DNA of 64,000 nucleotides from Arthrobacter sp. ISL-30 (GTDB taxonomy: Bacteria > Actinomycetota > Actinomycetes > Actinomycetales > Micrococcaceae), in NCBI RefSeq assembly GCF_018613855.1, contig NZ_JAGGPK010000009.1, forward strand, positions 48,413 to 112,412, read 5' to 3'. Below are positions 53,282-61,937 of the stretch, in pieces (position 1 is the stretch's first letter; each line of letters starts with the position of its first letter). The position numbers were made by a program, and so were the translations under genes. The notes under the pieces are model-generated. The model was not told where the DNA came from and did no database searches. It saw only the letters and a list, made by a program, of their open reading frames with translations.

Positions 53282-55261
53282 TTAGCGGGTGTAGGTGATC
53301 TTCGGCATCGCCGGAGTCTTCATGCCTTCACCGATGAAGAAGCTCGGGTGCGGAGGCTGGTTGTAGGAGACGTTCTCGCGGGCCACGCCGAGACGATAGT
53401 CGGAGTCATGCATCAGGGTGCGCAGGCGAACCTTAGTGGGGGCAGTGGTGGTGTAGATGCGGAGTTCATTGCTGTCCGACGACGGCCACACCAGTTCCTC
53501 GCGCCAGTCGCCCATGATGTCCGCCTGGATGGCCGGGTTTCCCTTGGTGCCGTTGTTGGTCTTGGCATCCTCCGCGATCAGCAGCTTGTCGCTGGCCTGG
53601 GTCTCCCAGTTCCACTTGGCGATGGTGGGCACGCCTGTCTGCGTCCCCTCGTCGAAGTCGTGGTCGACGATCTCGCGCAGCAGGTCACCGTCCCACCAGG
53701 CAAGGAAGTTCGCGGCCGGGATCTTCTCGGAGAGTAGCTCGCCCTTGGCCGAGCGCATCTGGCCCACTGTGGAGTTCCAGGCCGCGGTTCCGCCGACGGC
53801 CCAACCTTCGGCGCCGGCATAGCGCGGATCGATATCGCCGGCAGCACCCCGGCCGGTGTCGCGGACAGCCGGGATGCTCCAGAGAACCTCCCCTGTGGCG
53901 GAGTCACGGAACGTGGCACCGCGGTTACCGCTGGCACTCATGCTCTCATGCACGGCAAAAGTCTCCAGCCCTGGCCGGGAGGGGTCGAGGTCGCTGGTGT
54001 GGATCGCGTCGCCATGGCCGAGCTTTGTGTTGTAGAGCGGCTTGCCGTTGTCGTCGATGGTCATGGAGCCAAAGACGAACTCGTCCTTGCCGTCAGAGTC
54101 CACGTCCGCCACGGACATGTTGTGGTTGCCCTGGCCCTTGTATTCTGCGCCCGCGATGTCTGAATCGAAGGTCCAGCGCTTAACGAGCTTGCCCTCCACG
54201 AAGTCGTAGGTGACCAGGACGGTGCGGGTGTAGTAGCCGCGGCTGAACATCAGGGAGGGACGTTCGCCGTCGAGGTAGGCCACTGCCGCCAGGAAGCGGT
54301 CCACACGGTTGCCGTAGCCATCGCCCCATGCCGAAACTGAGCCGCGCGGCGGATCGTAGTTGACCGTGTCCACGATCTTGCCCGTGGCTCCTTCGAAGAC
54401 CGTAAGGAATTCGGGGCCGGTCAGAATGTAGCCTGCTGTATTGCGGTGGTCAGCGTTGGGATCGCCGATCACGGTCCCGGCGTCATCCGTGGTTCCATCC
54501 GCGGTCTTCATGGAGACCTCGGCTTTGCCGTCGCCGTCAAAATCGTAGGCCAGCAGCTGGGTGTAATGGGCTCCGGCGCGGATGTTGCGGCCGAGGTCGA
54601 TCCGCCACAGCTTGGTGCCGTCCATCTTGTAGGCGTCCACATACACATTGCCGGTGTAGCCGGGCCGGGAGTTGTCCTGGGCGTTGCTCGGGTTCCACAT
54701 CTGGATGACTTCATACTTACCGTCGCCGTCCAGGTCCGCCACGCTGGCATCGTTGGCGGAATAGGTGTAGGGCTTGCCGTCCGGCGTTACGCCGTCCGCA
54801 GGCTTGTCCAGCTTGATGGCAAGGTAGTTCTGGGCCATTGGGCTGAACTCTTCGGTGAACTCCCCGACTCCATTGCCCACGGTCTTAATCACGTACTTGG
54901 ACGATGCAGTCCCGGTGCGATCGACGTAGGTGGTGCTGTCGCGGATCGGTTCCACGGTGAGCTGTACGCCGTCGCGGATGACGTGGAAGCTTGCGCCCTC
55001 CAGATCCAGGCCCAGCATCCTCCAGCTGAGGCTGACGCCTTGGTCCGTGAGGACAGCGACGGGCGCCCGGTCCAGCTTCTCCATCTGCCGCTTCAGCAGG
55101 CCGTTTTCCGACTGCTCAGGTAACGGAGGTTGTATGACCTCGGCATGGGCCAAGGACATTCCGGACATGGCTATGCCCGCCGCTGCAAGTGAAGCAGCCG
55201 CTGCTCTTGATCCTGTCCGGAACCACTCTCGGGTCTTTTTTCGTTTGGTGAAGGAACTCAA
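53282..55261 (-). CDS. Secreted rhamnogalacturonan lyase (PL11)
   Basis: A 659-residue exported lyase of the YesW/YesX family that cleaves the rhamnogalacturonan I backbone by beta-elimination. The signal peptide (AAAASLAAAGIAMSGMSLAHA) follows a basic KRKKTR stretch. The eight-bladed propeller shows several calcium loops (ADLDGDGKYEV, YDFDGDGKAEV, ADVDSDGKDEF). The closing blades have GDWREELVWPSSDS and SYNQPPHPSFFIG. The TTG at 55261 is preferred because AAGGAG lies seven bases upstream; an ATG at 55282 is an alternative. It is divergent from the YetA-like gene. Confidence 0.93.
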   Translation of the reverse strand: MSSFTKRKKTREWFRTGSRAAAASLAAAGIAMSGMSLAHAEVIQPPLPEQSENGLLKRQMEKLDRAPVAVLTDQGVSLSWRMLGLDLEGASFHVIRDGVQLTVEPIRDSTTYVDRTGTASSKYVIKTVGNGVGEFTEEFSPMAQNYLAIKLDKPADGVTPDGKPYTYSANDASVADLDGDGKYEVIQMWNPSNAQDNSRPGYTGNVYVDAYKMDGTKLWRIDLGRNIRAGAHYTQLLAYDFDGDGKAEVSMKTADGTTDDAGTVIGDPNADHRNTAGYILTGPEFLTVFEGATGKIVDTVNYDPPRGSVSAWGDGYGNRVDRFLAAVAYLDGERPSLMFSRGYYTRTVLVTYDFVEGKLVKRWTFDSDIAGAEYKGQGNHNMSVADVDSDGKDEFVFGSMTIDDNGKPLYNTKLGHGDAIHTSDLDPSRPGLETFAVHESMSASGNRGATFRDSATGEVLWSIPAVRDTGRGAAGDIDPRYAGAEGWAVGGTAAWNSTVGQMRSAKGELLSEKIPAANFLAWWDGDLLREIVDHDFDEGTQTGVPTIAKWNWETQASDKLLIAEDAKTNNGTKGNPAIQADIMGDWREELVWPSSDSNELRIYTTTAPTKVRLRTLMHDSDYRLGVARENVSYNQPPHPSFFIGEGMKTPAMPKITYTR

Positions 55262-55432
55262 AGAACATCTCCTTTGATGCATGCCGATGCGGCGGAGCGC
55301 CACATGGAACCTAAACTTGCTTTGAACTTGAACCTGCTCCCGATTGGAACGATTCATTGAGAGTGCCAATCCCACCCGTGGCAATTGGGCAGGATTGGCT
55401 TGAAGATTCACTGGCCCGGGTCTCGACGAGCA

Positions 55433-55445
55433 TGAACCGTTTACA
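55433..55445. promoter_or_regulatory. LacI-type operator-like site
   Basis: TGAACCGTTTACA has the dyad layout and central CG of LacI-family operators. It lies 172 bp upstream of the rhamnogalacturonan lyase start. The right half fits the consensus better than the left. Confidence 0.35.
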
Positions 55446-55545
55446 CCCAAAAGGTCTATCAGTCGCTGCAGGCAGAGGTCAAGCAAACGAACAAAATCTA
55501 CCAATGCCCCATGTCAGCTGCATTGTCAAGGCATTTGTGTGATAG

Positions 55546-55599
55546 TTGCGCTTTTGTGCAAGGCGGATTAGATTGCTTTCTGACCAAGAAAGCGGTTTC
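55546..55599 (+). promoter_or_regulatory. Promoter and operator of the YetA-like gene
   Basis: TTGCGC (55546) and TAGATT (55569) are 17 bp apart. GAAAGCGGTTTC (55588-55599) follows at the expected transcription start; its GAAA-CG-TTTC symmetry is typical of LacI-family repressor sites. Pectin-dependent control by a LacI regulator encoded elsewhere is likely. Confidence 0.5.
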
Positions 55600-55709
55600 C
55601 CGCCGCACAACGTACCCACAACGGACTCCGTTGTGTTCCTTTTTGTGTGTATTTTTGGGCGGTTGGATGAATTCGCAGCGACGCAGAGCAGCCAAACGAG
55701 GAGGAAAAG

Positions 55710-58385
55710 ATGACGGAGCCGGCACTCATCAGATGGCTCGACGGCGAGCCTCCCGCACGCCTTAGCGGCGGCACCACTTGGGGAATGCCCTTCCCACGAG
55801 GAGCGGTGGCAGCCGCCGATGCTATTTCGGTATCGAATGATGCCGGCCTGACCGTGCCCTCCCAGGCATGGCCGTTGGCGACCTGGCCGGATGGCTCGTT
55901 GAAATGGGCGGGAGTTGCCCTGCCTGTGACGGACGCTCCATCCACGCACTACCGCGTCTCGGCGTCGGCCCATCAAGGCGTCCCACCAAAACTGCCGGCG
56001 GAGCTCTCAGTCACCGAGACCGCTGCGGAGGTTCGAATCTCAACGGGCCGACTCGAGATGGTCATTGAGCGATCAGGTTCAACCCTGTTCCGCTCCCTGT
56101 CTCGCGGAGGCGTTGAGGTGGCGAAGGACGCAACGCTTGTGAGCCTGCTTCAGCACAGCATCGCGGAGGGCCCCGGAGATATCACCCGTGAAGGCTTCAG
56201 CGGTGAAGTCACGGCAGTAACAGTCGAACAAAACGGTCCCGTTCGCGCCGTCGTCCGCTTGGAGGGAAAGCACCGTCTGGACGACTCACAGGCGGATCCG
56301 CGGGCTTGGCTGCCGTTCACGGTTCGTCTCTATTTCTACGCAGGTGCGCGGAGCATTCGAATGGTCCACTCCTTCATCTGGGACGGCGATGCCGACCAGG
56401 ACTTCCTCGCCGGCCTCGGCGTGCGGTTCACCGTGCCGTTGGCGAGCGATCTTCATGACCGGCATGTGCGGATCGCGGGAGCCGACGGCGGTTTCCTGAT
56501 CGAGGCGGTGCGAGGCCTCACCGGCCTCCGGCGTGATCCGGGCGAAGACGTCCGCAAGGCGCAGATCGCAGGTCAGCCCACTCGCCCGCTGGAGGAATGG
56601 AGCGAGCTGGTTTCCAAGCGCCTTCATTTGGTCCCGGCCTGGAACGACTACACCCTGACCCAGCTCACCGCTGACGGCTTCGAGCTGCGCAAGCGCACCG
56701 GCTGGGATCGCGGGTGGGTAGGGATTTCCGGTGGCACCCGGTCGACGGGCTTCTGTTCGCTCAGTGATCTGCGCGGCGGTTTCGGCGTCGGAATCCGGGA
56801 CTTCTGGCAGTCCCATCCCGGCCAGCTGGACATCCGTGATGCCGCAACGGAGCAGGCCTCGATGACCGCCTGGCTTTACTCGCCCGAGGCGCAACCCATG
56901 GACCTTCGCTTTTATCACGACGGCCTGGGCCAGGACACCTTCGATGAGCAGTTGGAAGGCCTGGAGATCACTTATGAAGACTACGAGCCGGGCTTCGGAA
57001 ACCCTCACGGGATCGCCCGAACCCACGAGCTCACCCTGTTCGCCTACGATGCCACCCCGGACATTTCCTCCCTCGCCATGGATGCAGCGGAAGCCGCGAA
57101 ACCTGCACTCCTTCAGGCAACTCCGGAGTACCTGCATTCGGTGCAGCTGTTCGGTGACTGGGCGCCGGTGGATCGCAGCACGCCGGAAAAGGCGAAACTG
57201 GAAGACAAGCTGGACTTCCTATTCCACTTCTATACGGGTCAGGTGGAGCAGCGCCGCTGGTACGGCTTCTGGAATTACGGCGACGTCATGCACACGTACG
57301 ACGTCGACCGTCACACCTGGCGCTACGACGTCGGCGGCTATGCCTGGGACAACTCGGAACTCTCGCCGGACCTCTGGCTCTGGTACATGTACCTGCGTTC
57401 CGGCCGTTCGGACGTCTTCCGGTTTGCCGAAACGATGACCCGACACACAGGCGAGGTGGACGTTTACCACCTGGGTCCTTGGCGCGGCCTGGGATCGCGG
57501 CACAATGTGCAGCACTGGGGCTGCAGCGCCAAACAGTTGCGCATCAGCAACCCCGCCTATCGCCGGTTCTACTACTACCTCACTGCCGACGAACGCACCG
57601 GCGACCTTCTCACCGAGCTTGTGGACAGCGACCGGAACTTCCTCGGCCTGGACCCGGTGCGAAAAGTCAGGCCGGACAGCGCCACATACCGGCCGGACCG
57701 TAGCGCCCTGGCAGTAGGGCTCGGCACGGACTGGGGCTCGCTGGCCGCCACTTGGCTGACGGACTGGGAGCGCACGGGCAACCCGCGGTCCCGGGACCGG
57801 CTGCTGGGCACCATGGCGGACATCGGCGCCCTCAAGTACGGCTTCCTCACCGGAGAGGCACTGTACAACCTGGACACCGGAAGGTTCGACGCCGGACGCG
57901 AACTCATCAGGGTCTCGCACCTTAGTGCCGTGTTTGGGCTGGTCGAGATCTGCAGCGAGCTGATCAGCCTGGTGCCGGACCCCGGGTTCGAGCGCGCGTG
58001 GCTACAGTACTGCCGGCTCTTCCTGGCATCAGAGGAGGAACAGGTCCGCGAGGTGGGGCAGCCCCTGTCAGGCGTCTACCTGACGCAGGCCCACAGTCGG
58101 CTCAGCGCCTACGCGGCAGCGCGAACTGGTGACGATGAGCTAGCGGTCCGGGCCTGGGCCAGCTTCGCGGAAGGCGGGCAGCACCTGAACCACGAGTCGG
58201 CGTTCACATTGCGGAAGATCATGCCGCCGCAGGTCCTTGTGCCCGTGGATGAAGCACCCACTGTCTCCACGAACGATGCGTCACAGTTCGGCCTGGCCGT
58301 CATCCAGAACCTGGCCCTAATCGACCAACACCTGGGGCTGAATTCATATGCGAGCGTGGAGGCCGTGACTGGGTCGACCAAATGA
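55710..58385 (+). CDS. YetA/PcRGLX-type exo-rhamnogalacturonan lyase-like protein
   Basis: An 891-residue protein without signal peptide. Its three-part layout (beta-sandwich with RLSGGTTWGMPFPRGAV, a middle domain, and an alpha/alpha toroid with YGFWNYGDVMHTYDVDRHTWRYDVGGYAWDNSE) matches B. subtilis YetA and the Penicillium exo-rhamnogalacturonan lyase PcRGLX (PL26). HLGPWRGLGSRHNVQHWGCSAKQLRISNP is a further family block. The absence of an export signal implies action on imported oligosaccharides. GAGGAGGAAAAG precedes the ATG. It is divergent from the secreted PL11 lyase and overlaps the convergent cupin gene by 42 bp. The bacterial activity is less well established than the fungal one. 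Confidence 0.85.
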   Translation: MTEPALIRWLDGEPPARLSGGTTWGMPFPRGAVAAADAISVSNDAGLTVPSQAWPLATWPDGSLKWAGVALPVTDAPSTHYRVSASAHQGVPPKLPAELSVTETAAEVRISTGRLEMVIERSGSTLFRSLSRGGVEVAKDATLVSLLQHSIAEGPGDITREGFSGEVTAVTVEQNGPVRAVVRLEGKHRLDDSQADPRAWLPFTVRLYFYAGARSIRMVHSFIWDGDADQDFLAGLGVRFTVPLASDLHDRHVRIAGADGGFLIEAVRGLTGLRRDPGEDVRKAQIAGQPTRPLEEWSELVSKRLHLVPAWNDYTLTQLTADGFELRKRTGWDRGWVGISGGTRSTGFCSLSDLRGGFGVGIRDFWQSHPGQLDIRDAATEQASMTAWLYSPEAQPMDLRFYHDGLGQDTFDEQLEGLEITYEDYEPGFGNPHGIARTHELTLFAYDATPDISSLAMDAAEAAKPALLQATPEYLHSVQLFGDWAPVDRSTPEKAKLEDKLDFLFHFYTGQVEQRRWYGFWNYGDVMHTYDVDRHTWRYDVGGYAWDNSELSPDLWLWYMYLRSGRSDVFRFAETMTRHTGEVDVYHLGPWRGLGSRHNVQHWGCSAKQLRISNPAYRRFYYYLTADERTGDLLTELVDSDRNFLGLDPVRKVRPDSATYRPDRSALAVGLGTDWGSLAATWLTDWERTGNPRSRDRLLGTMADIGALKYGFLTGEALYNLDTGRFDAGRELIRVSHLSAVFGLVEICSELISLVPDPGFERAWLQYCRLFLASEEEQVREVGQPLSGVYLTQAHSRLSAYAAARTGDDELAVRAWASFAEGGQHLNHESAFTLRKIMPPQVLVPVDEAPTVSTNDASQFGLAVIQNLALIDQHLGLNSYASVEAVTGSTK

Positions 58386-58739
58386 GGCAGCGCCGAGGAA
58401 TTCGACGGCTATAAACGGCTCCGAACCCACCACCCACTCGTCGTGCCCTGGCGGGAGGGTGTAGGTGTCGTTGGCGTGGATGGTGGAACGCACGCCGTCG
58501 GCGGTTTCCACCTCGAGGGTGCCTGAGATGCAGTAGCCCAGATGGTTGTGCTGGCAGGTGTCCGTCTTCTCCATCGGCTTCGCGGACTCAGACCAGCGCC
58601 AGCCCGGTTCAAGGATCAGCCTGGCCACGGAGAAGTCGTCCACCGTGACGAGATCCACCTCAGCCTTCTCCGGATGCCGCTTCCTATCAGGCACATCGAA
58701 GGACTTGACTGCCAACGCTCTAACAAAATTTGCGGACAT
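58344..58739 (-). CDS. Cupin-domain protein
   Basis: A 131-residue single cupin. The metal-binding first motif is HNHLGYCISGTLEVE (QHNHLGY) and the second is TYTLPPGHDEWVVGSEPFIAVEF. Small cupins next to pectin genes can be sugar isomerases or carbohydrate-binding regulators, but this one begins FVRALAVKSFDVPDRKR and resembles general stress cupins. Role unresolved. Its 3' end overlaps the YetA-like gene. Confidence 0.78.
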   Translation of the reverse strand: MSANFVRALAVKSFDVPDRKRHPEKAEVDLVTVDDFSVARLILEPGWRWSESAKPMEKTDTCQHNHLGYCISGTLEVETADGVRSTIHANDTYTLPPGHDEWVVGSEPFIAVEFLGAASFGRPSHGLHARI

Positions 58740-58967
58740 TGGGACACCGTTTGGAGTTGTTCTGCGGGCGCCTGGCCATGGGAACCAAGCAACTGGCGTG
58801 GCGGGATGTCGGCCTGGGCCGGGGTATGTAAACAGCCCGCTATGTGTGCCGTTCTGGGGTCGGCGCGCACGCGTTCAACAGGTCATTGCTGACGACGTAG
58901 TTCTACGGTAGTCGCACTGCACCCGAAGTCAATGGGCAAATTTCACGGACCATTTTTCGACGACGAA

Positions 58968-59004
58968 GGGCCGGCTTACTGCCTTCTTGGCAGTAAGCCG
59001 GCCC
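58968..59004. terminator. Terminator after the NlpC/P60 gene
   Basis: GGGCCGGCTTACTGCC and GGCAGTAAGCCGGCCC form a perfect 16-bp stem with a five-base loop, 47 bp past the stop of the minus-strand gene at 59051. Confidence 0.85.
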
Positions 59005-59050
59005 CTTGTCCAGCTCTTCAGGAGCCTGGCTGTCACCGAGTCCGTGCGGA

Positions 59051-59878
59051 CTAAGCCACCCGAACGAAGGAGTAGCCGGAGAGCCAGGACAGCGGGTGCA
59101 CGATGGTTTCGTTCACGTAGTTCATGCCGCTGCTGACAACCTGTCCGTTTCCGGCGTAGATGCCGACGTGTCCGGAGGTAATAACAAGGTCACCCGGTGC
59201 CGGGGTAGCCACCCTGGTTCCGTACTGGAAGAACTGGGTGGGACCAAGGTCGCCCACGCTCTTGCCAATGGAACGCAGCGCGCGCTCCACCAGGATGGTG
59301 CAGTCCTGGGTCGCACCGATCTGCGAGTAGGCTGCAGCCAAAATGGCGCCGCCAACACCGCTGGCGGCGGGTGCGGGCGCCGGTGCGGGTGCGGGCGCAG
59401 GAGCCGGCTTAATCGCCGTCGAGGCCAGGTAGACAGTGGAAGCAGGCTGGGCTGAGGCTGCAGGTGCTGCCGCTCCCCCGCCTGGGATCTGGATCTGGTT
59501 GCCCGGGTAGATGATCGTCGTCATCGACAGGCCGTTGGTGGATAGGAGGGCATTCAAGCCAACACCGTAACGTGCGGCGATGGCGCCGAGGGTGTCTCCC
59601 GATACGACAGTGTGGACTTTAGCCGCTGCCGCAGGAGCGGGAGCAGCGACGGGCGCGGCGGACTGTGCCTGCACAGTCCCCCCGGAGCTGTCTGGGGCCT
59701 GGGCGCCGGCGTGGGCAGGAGTTCCGACGCCGAAAACGAGACCCGAGGCTGCGGCAATAATGAGGGCCGGACGACCCAGTGCAGCGGCGTTGGCTTTAGC
59801 AGAAGTAGACAAAGCCTGCTGAAGGAAGGAACGTGCAGGGGTGGCACGATGGCGCGCCGAAATGGACTTACGTGACAT
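59051..59878 (-). CDS. Secreted LysM / NlpC-P60 peptidoglycan hydrolase
   Basis: A 275-residue exported cell-wall enzyme. The signal peptide is followed by an Ala/Pro linker, one LysM domain (VHTVVSGDTLGAIAARYGVGLNALLSTNGL), a (AP)n linker (PAPAPAPAPAPA) and an NlpC/P60-like domain. The nucleophile Cys is in ATQDCTILVERAL and the His in SGHVGIYAGNG. DCTIL deviates from the usual DCSGL, so the enzyme may be an atypical member. The ATG at 59878 has GAGAGG upstream. A ydaO-type riboswitch occupies its leader. Confidence 0.87.
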   Translation of the reverse strand: MSRKSISARHRATPARSFLQQALSTSAKANAAALGRPALIIAAASGLVFGVGTPAHAGAQAPDSSGGTVQAQSAAPVAAPAPAAAAKVHTVVSGDTLGAIAARYGVGLNALLSTNGLSMTTIIYPGNQIQIPGGGAAAPAASAQPASTVYLASTAIKPAPAPAPAPAPAPAASGVGGAILAAAYSQIGATQDCTILVERALRSIGKSVGDLGPTQFFQYGTRVATPAPGDLVITSGHVGIYAGNGQVVSSGMNYVNETIVHPLSWLSGYSFVRVA

Positions 59879-59887
59879 GGTGATTGC

Positions 59888-60052
59888 CTCTCCCATGCCT
59901 GCGGGGTGAGCTGTCGGGTTCGGATGGGAGTATCACCCGGCCGGTTAGCACCATGACTCGATGGCGCAGAGCGGCTTAACCCCAAGGACCTTCTTGAAAG
60001 GCCCGCGTGGAATCTTTGGTTCCCCCGTCCCTGCCATCTGAGAATTGCGAAC
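59888..60052 (-). ncRNA. ydaO/yuaA (c-di-AMP) riboswitch
   Basis: Read on the minus strand, the leader contains GGGACGGGGGAACC (60032-60019), CTTGGGGTTAAG (59985-59974) and TCCGAACCCGACAGCTCACC followed by CCGCAGGC (59924-59897). These are the conserved blocks of the ydaO class in the right order, ending a few bases before the ribosome site. High c-di-AMP is expected to switch the downstream wall hydrolase off, linking wall turnover to osmotic state. Confidence 0.88.
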
Positions 60053-60433
60053 GGGTCCCGGGCAGTGGCAGGGCTCGGCATTCTGCGCGGGAATGCCCCC
60101 GATCTAACCAGGGGCACCGGTAGAGGCTAACTTCTGCTCCTGCAAATTGTCACTGTTTGGTAACGAAAAGAACGACACGCAACGTAACACTGAACTCTCG
60201 GTTGCGGTTTAGGGTAAGCACTTCGCCTTGTTTTACAGGGGAGGACGCCTCTGCTGGGTGCCCCGACGTCGGTACAGTGCGGCGCTGACGATTGTTCGCA
60301 TGTAGCAGTCAGGTAACGGCGGGGGTCAGGCGACTCCGGGCGCCAGGCGCATTGTCGTCCTGATAAGGATAAAAAACAAGAGAGATTACTAGGGAATTTG
60401 GTTGATCGTAAGCATGCTTAGTAATAGCTTGGA
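60053..60433. other. Intergenic region with promoter space, no gene seen
   Basis: This 380-bp stretch should hold the riboswitch promoter on the minus strand. The rest has no convincing coding frame. It is AT-rich around 60360-60430 and ends in the TAAGCATGCTTA palindrome. Confidence 0.5.
60409..60420. promoter_or_regulatory. TAAGCATGCTTA palindrome, first of three related motifs
   Basis: A perfect 12-bp palindrome 13 bp before a small gene. Related sites are GTAAGACTGCTTA at 60855-60867 and GTAAGCGTACTT at 61199-61210. Common consensus: GTAAGCnTGCTTA. Confidence 0.45.
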
Positions 60434-60640
60434 ATGACTGGGGGATCTGAAGAAACCGAACTAGGAGATCACCACGCGCATGATGAGGAAAGCCGGAGCC
60501 TGCATGCACAGGTAGCAGCGCAAATTTGCGGTGTTGGCGTGAAGGTTGGCCCCATTGCAGTCCTGGGAACGGCCGTTGATGTCTCGGGTGTCACTAATCC
60601 CCTTCATGGGAAGTATCTGATAGGCCTTTCGGTCTTGTGA
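60434..60640 (+). CDS. Small hypothetical protein (68 aa)
   Basis: An acidic N-terminal half with several His (TGGSEETELGDHHAHDEESR) and a Val/Gly-rich second half (ICGVGVKVGPIAVLGTAVDVSG). No family recognised. A hairpin begins right after the stop, and a palindrome precedes the ATG, which together support a real short gene. Confidence 0.4.
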   Translation: MTGGSEETELGDHHAHDEESRSLHAQVAAQICGVGVKVGPIAVLGTAVDVSGVTNPLHGKYLIGLSVL

Positions 60641-60641
60641 G

Positions 60642-60667
60642 GGACTGGACCCATGGATCCAGTCCCT
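60642..60667 (+). terminator. Hairpin after the small gene
   Basis: GGGACTGGA and TCCAGTCCC pair over an eight-base loop, two bases after the stop, followed by TTCG. Confidence 0.6.
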
Positions 60668-60898
60668 TCGTGCAAATGGAAATGCCCCGTCATCCCGGAG
60701 CGCCTCTCACACAGCGCCACTCGATGCAAAGGCCGACGGCGACCCGCTTGAGACCCAGCGGACCGCCGTCGAACGCGCGTTCAGGGACTCCATAAGAAGG
60801 GGGGCGCCCCACTGCCGAAGATCCCCCCAGAAGGCTCCGTGACGCTCGTTAATAGTAAGACTGCTTATTAGGCGAGGGGTAGGGGCGGTTGCCCGAAT
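60668..60898. other. Intergenic region, no gene seen
   Basis: The region contains no open frame with a start and ribosome site. A GTAAGACTGCTTA motif lies at 60855-60867. Confidence 0.45.
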
Positions 60899-61195
60899 CT
60901 AGTCCCTTGGCGGGAACGTGGTCCCCTTCCAGTCCCGGCCGGCGATGTAATGCACGTGCTCGAACGGCTCCCAGCGAAGTACGTAGCCCCCGTGCCGGTA
61001 AAGAATTTCCACCAGCACCTGGCGTGGCGTATAGGCAATCGCCCGGCCATAAACATCCCGAATCCGCACGAGGGGCCGCTGGTCCTTGGGATACCGCTTG
61101 GCCATGCGCGGCGCCCTGGCCATTTGGGCTTCCAAGCGGGCATCCGCATCCAAGAGCGGATCGGGCACTAGATGAGGATCGTCCTGGATTCCCAT
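60899..61195 (-). CDS. Small hypothetical protein (98 aa)
   Basis: A basic soluble protein with aromatic residues (VRIRDVYGRAIAYTPRQVLVEILYRHGGYVLRWEPFEHVHYIAGRDW). The pattern suggests two short helices and a beta sheet; I do not recognise the family. The ATG at 61195 has no ribosome site and sits four bases behind a GTAAGCGTACTT motif; the downstream ATG at 61126 is an alternative. Confidence 0.55.
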   Translation of the reverse strand: MGIQDDPHLVPDPLLDADARLEAQMARAPRMAKRYPKDQRPLVRIRDVYGRAIAYTPRQVLVEILYRHGGYVLRWEPFEHVHYIAGRDWKGTTFPPRD

Positions 61196-61253
61196 TTAGT
61201 AAGCGTACTTCCTAACGGGTTTTCGAGCCTAGCCTTGCAAGGCATCGATTGAG

Positions 61254-61775
61254 TCACGAACCGGTCTCAACCACAACGTCAACCGGGATGGCACGGCGGA
61301 CGGCGTCGTCAACGGGGCTGTGCTCGACACCCCACTCCGCGATGTCCCGGAGCTCCTGCTCGCTGGCGTTCTCCGAGGCCACCCGCACCACAAGGCGAGT
61401 GGACAACGGGCCGGAAGGGACGCCGTCGTCGACCCCCAGCAGTCCACGGTCATCCGACTCGCTCTCCACCACTACCTCCAGCCGCGAAAGCGGAATTCCT
61501 TTCTCCGCCGCTCGCATGGAGATGAGCGTGGCGGCACAGGACGCCCTGGCCGCGCGGAACATCCAGCCCGGCGAGGGCGCTGAGGCGGCCCCGCCCACCC
61601 CCTTCACCATATCCGTGACAAAAGATTCGCCGCTGGGGCCGGTCACGAGGACCCGCAGTCCCCCCTCGACGACGGCTACAGCTGGCGAATCCTGGTACCG
61701 GGTTTCATCCGGGTGCTCAGCCAAATAGTCCCGCGCCTTGTCGATGGCGATCGCAATCTCCTGTTGGCTACCCAT
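61254..61775 (-). CDS. OsmC-family protein
   Basis: A 173-residue OsmC/Ohr-like protein. The typical peroxidatic Cys helix is RAARASCAATLISMRAAEKGIPLSRLEVVVESESDDRG, with a single Cys visible. The second Cys of Ohr enzymes is absent (the C-terminal half has EHSPVDDAVRRAIPVDV, where many OsmC proteins have a CPV motif). It may thus be a non-canonical member. Transcribed alone, or with the small gene downstream. Confidence 0.8.
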   Translation of the reverse strand: MGSQQEIAIAIDKARDYLAEHPDETRYQDSPAVAVVEGGLRVLVTGPSGESFVTDMVKGVGGAASAPSPGWMFRAARASCAATLISMRAAEKGIPLSRLEVVVESESDDRGLLGVDDGVPSGPLSTRLVVRVASENASEQELRDIAEWGVEHSPVDDAVRRAIPVDVVVETGS

Positions 61776-61937
61776 GTGAGCTCTCCTTATTCAGTGGGCG
61801 CCGTCGTCAAGGACAGGCTCGCCCACGTTTGGCCGCGACAATCTGCCGGTGCTGATCCAATGCTGGAGCGTTTGCGTGTTGAAGACAAGAGGCCGGAACC
61901 GGCAACGCCAGACGACGCGGCTCCGGCGATGAAAGCT

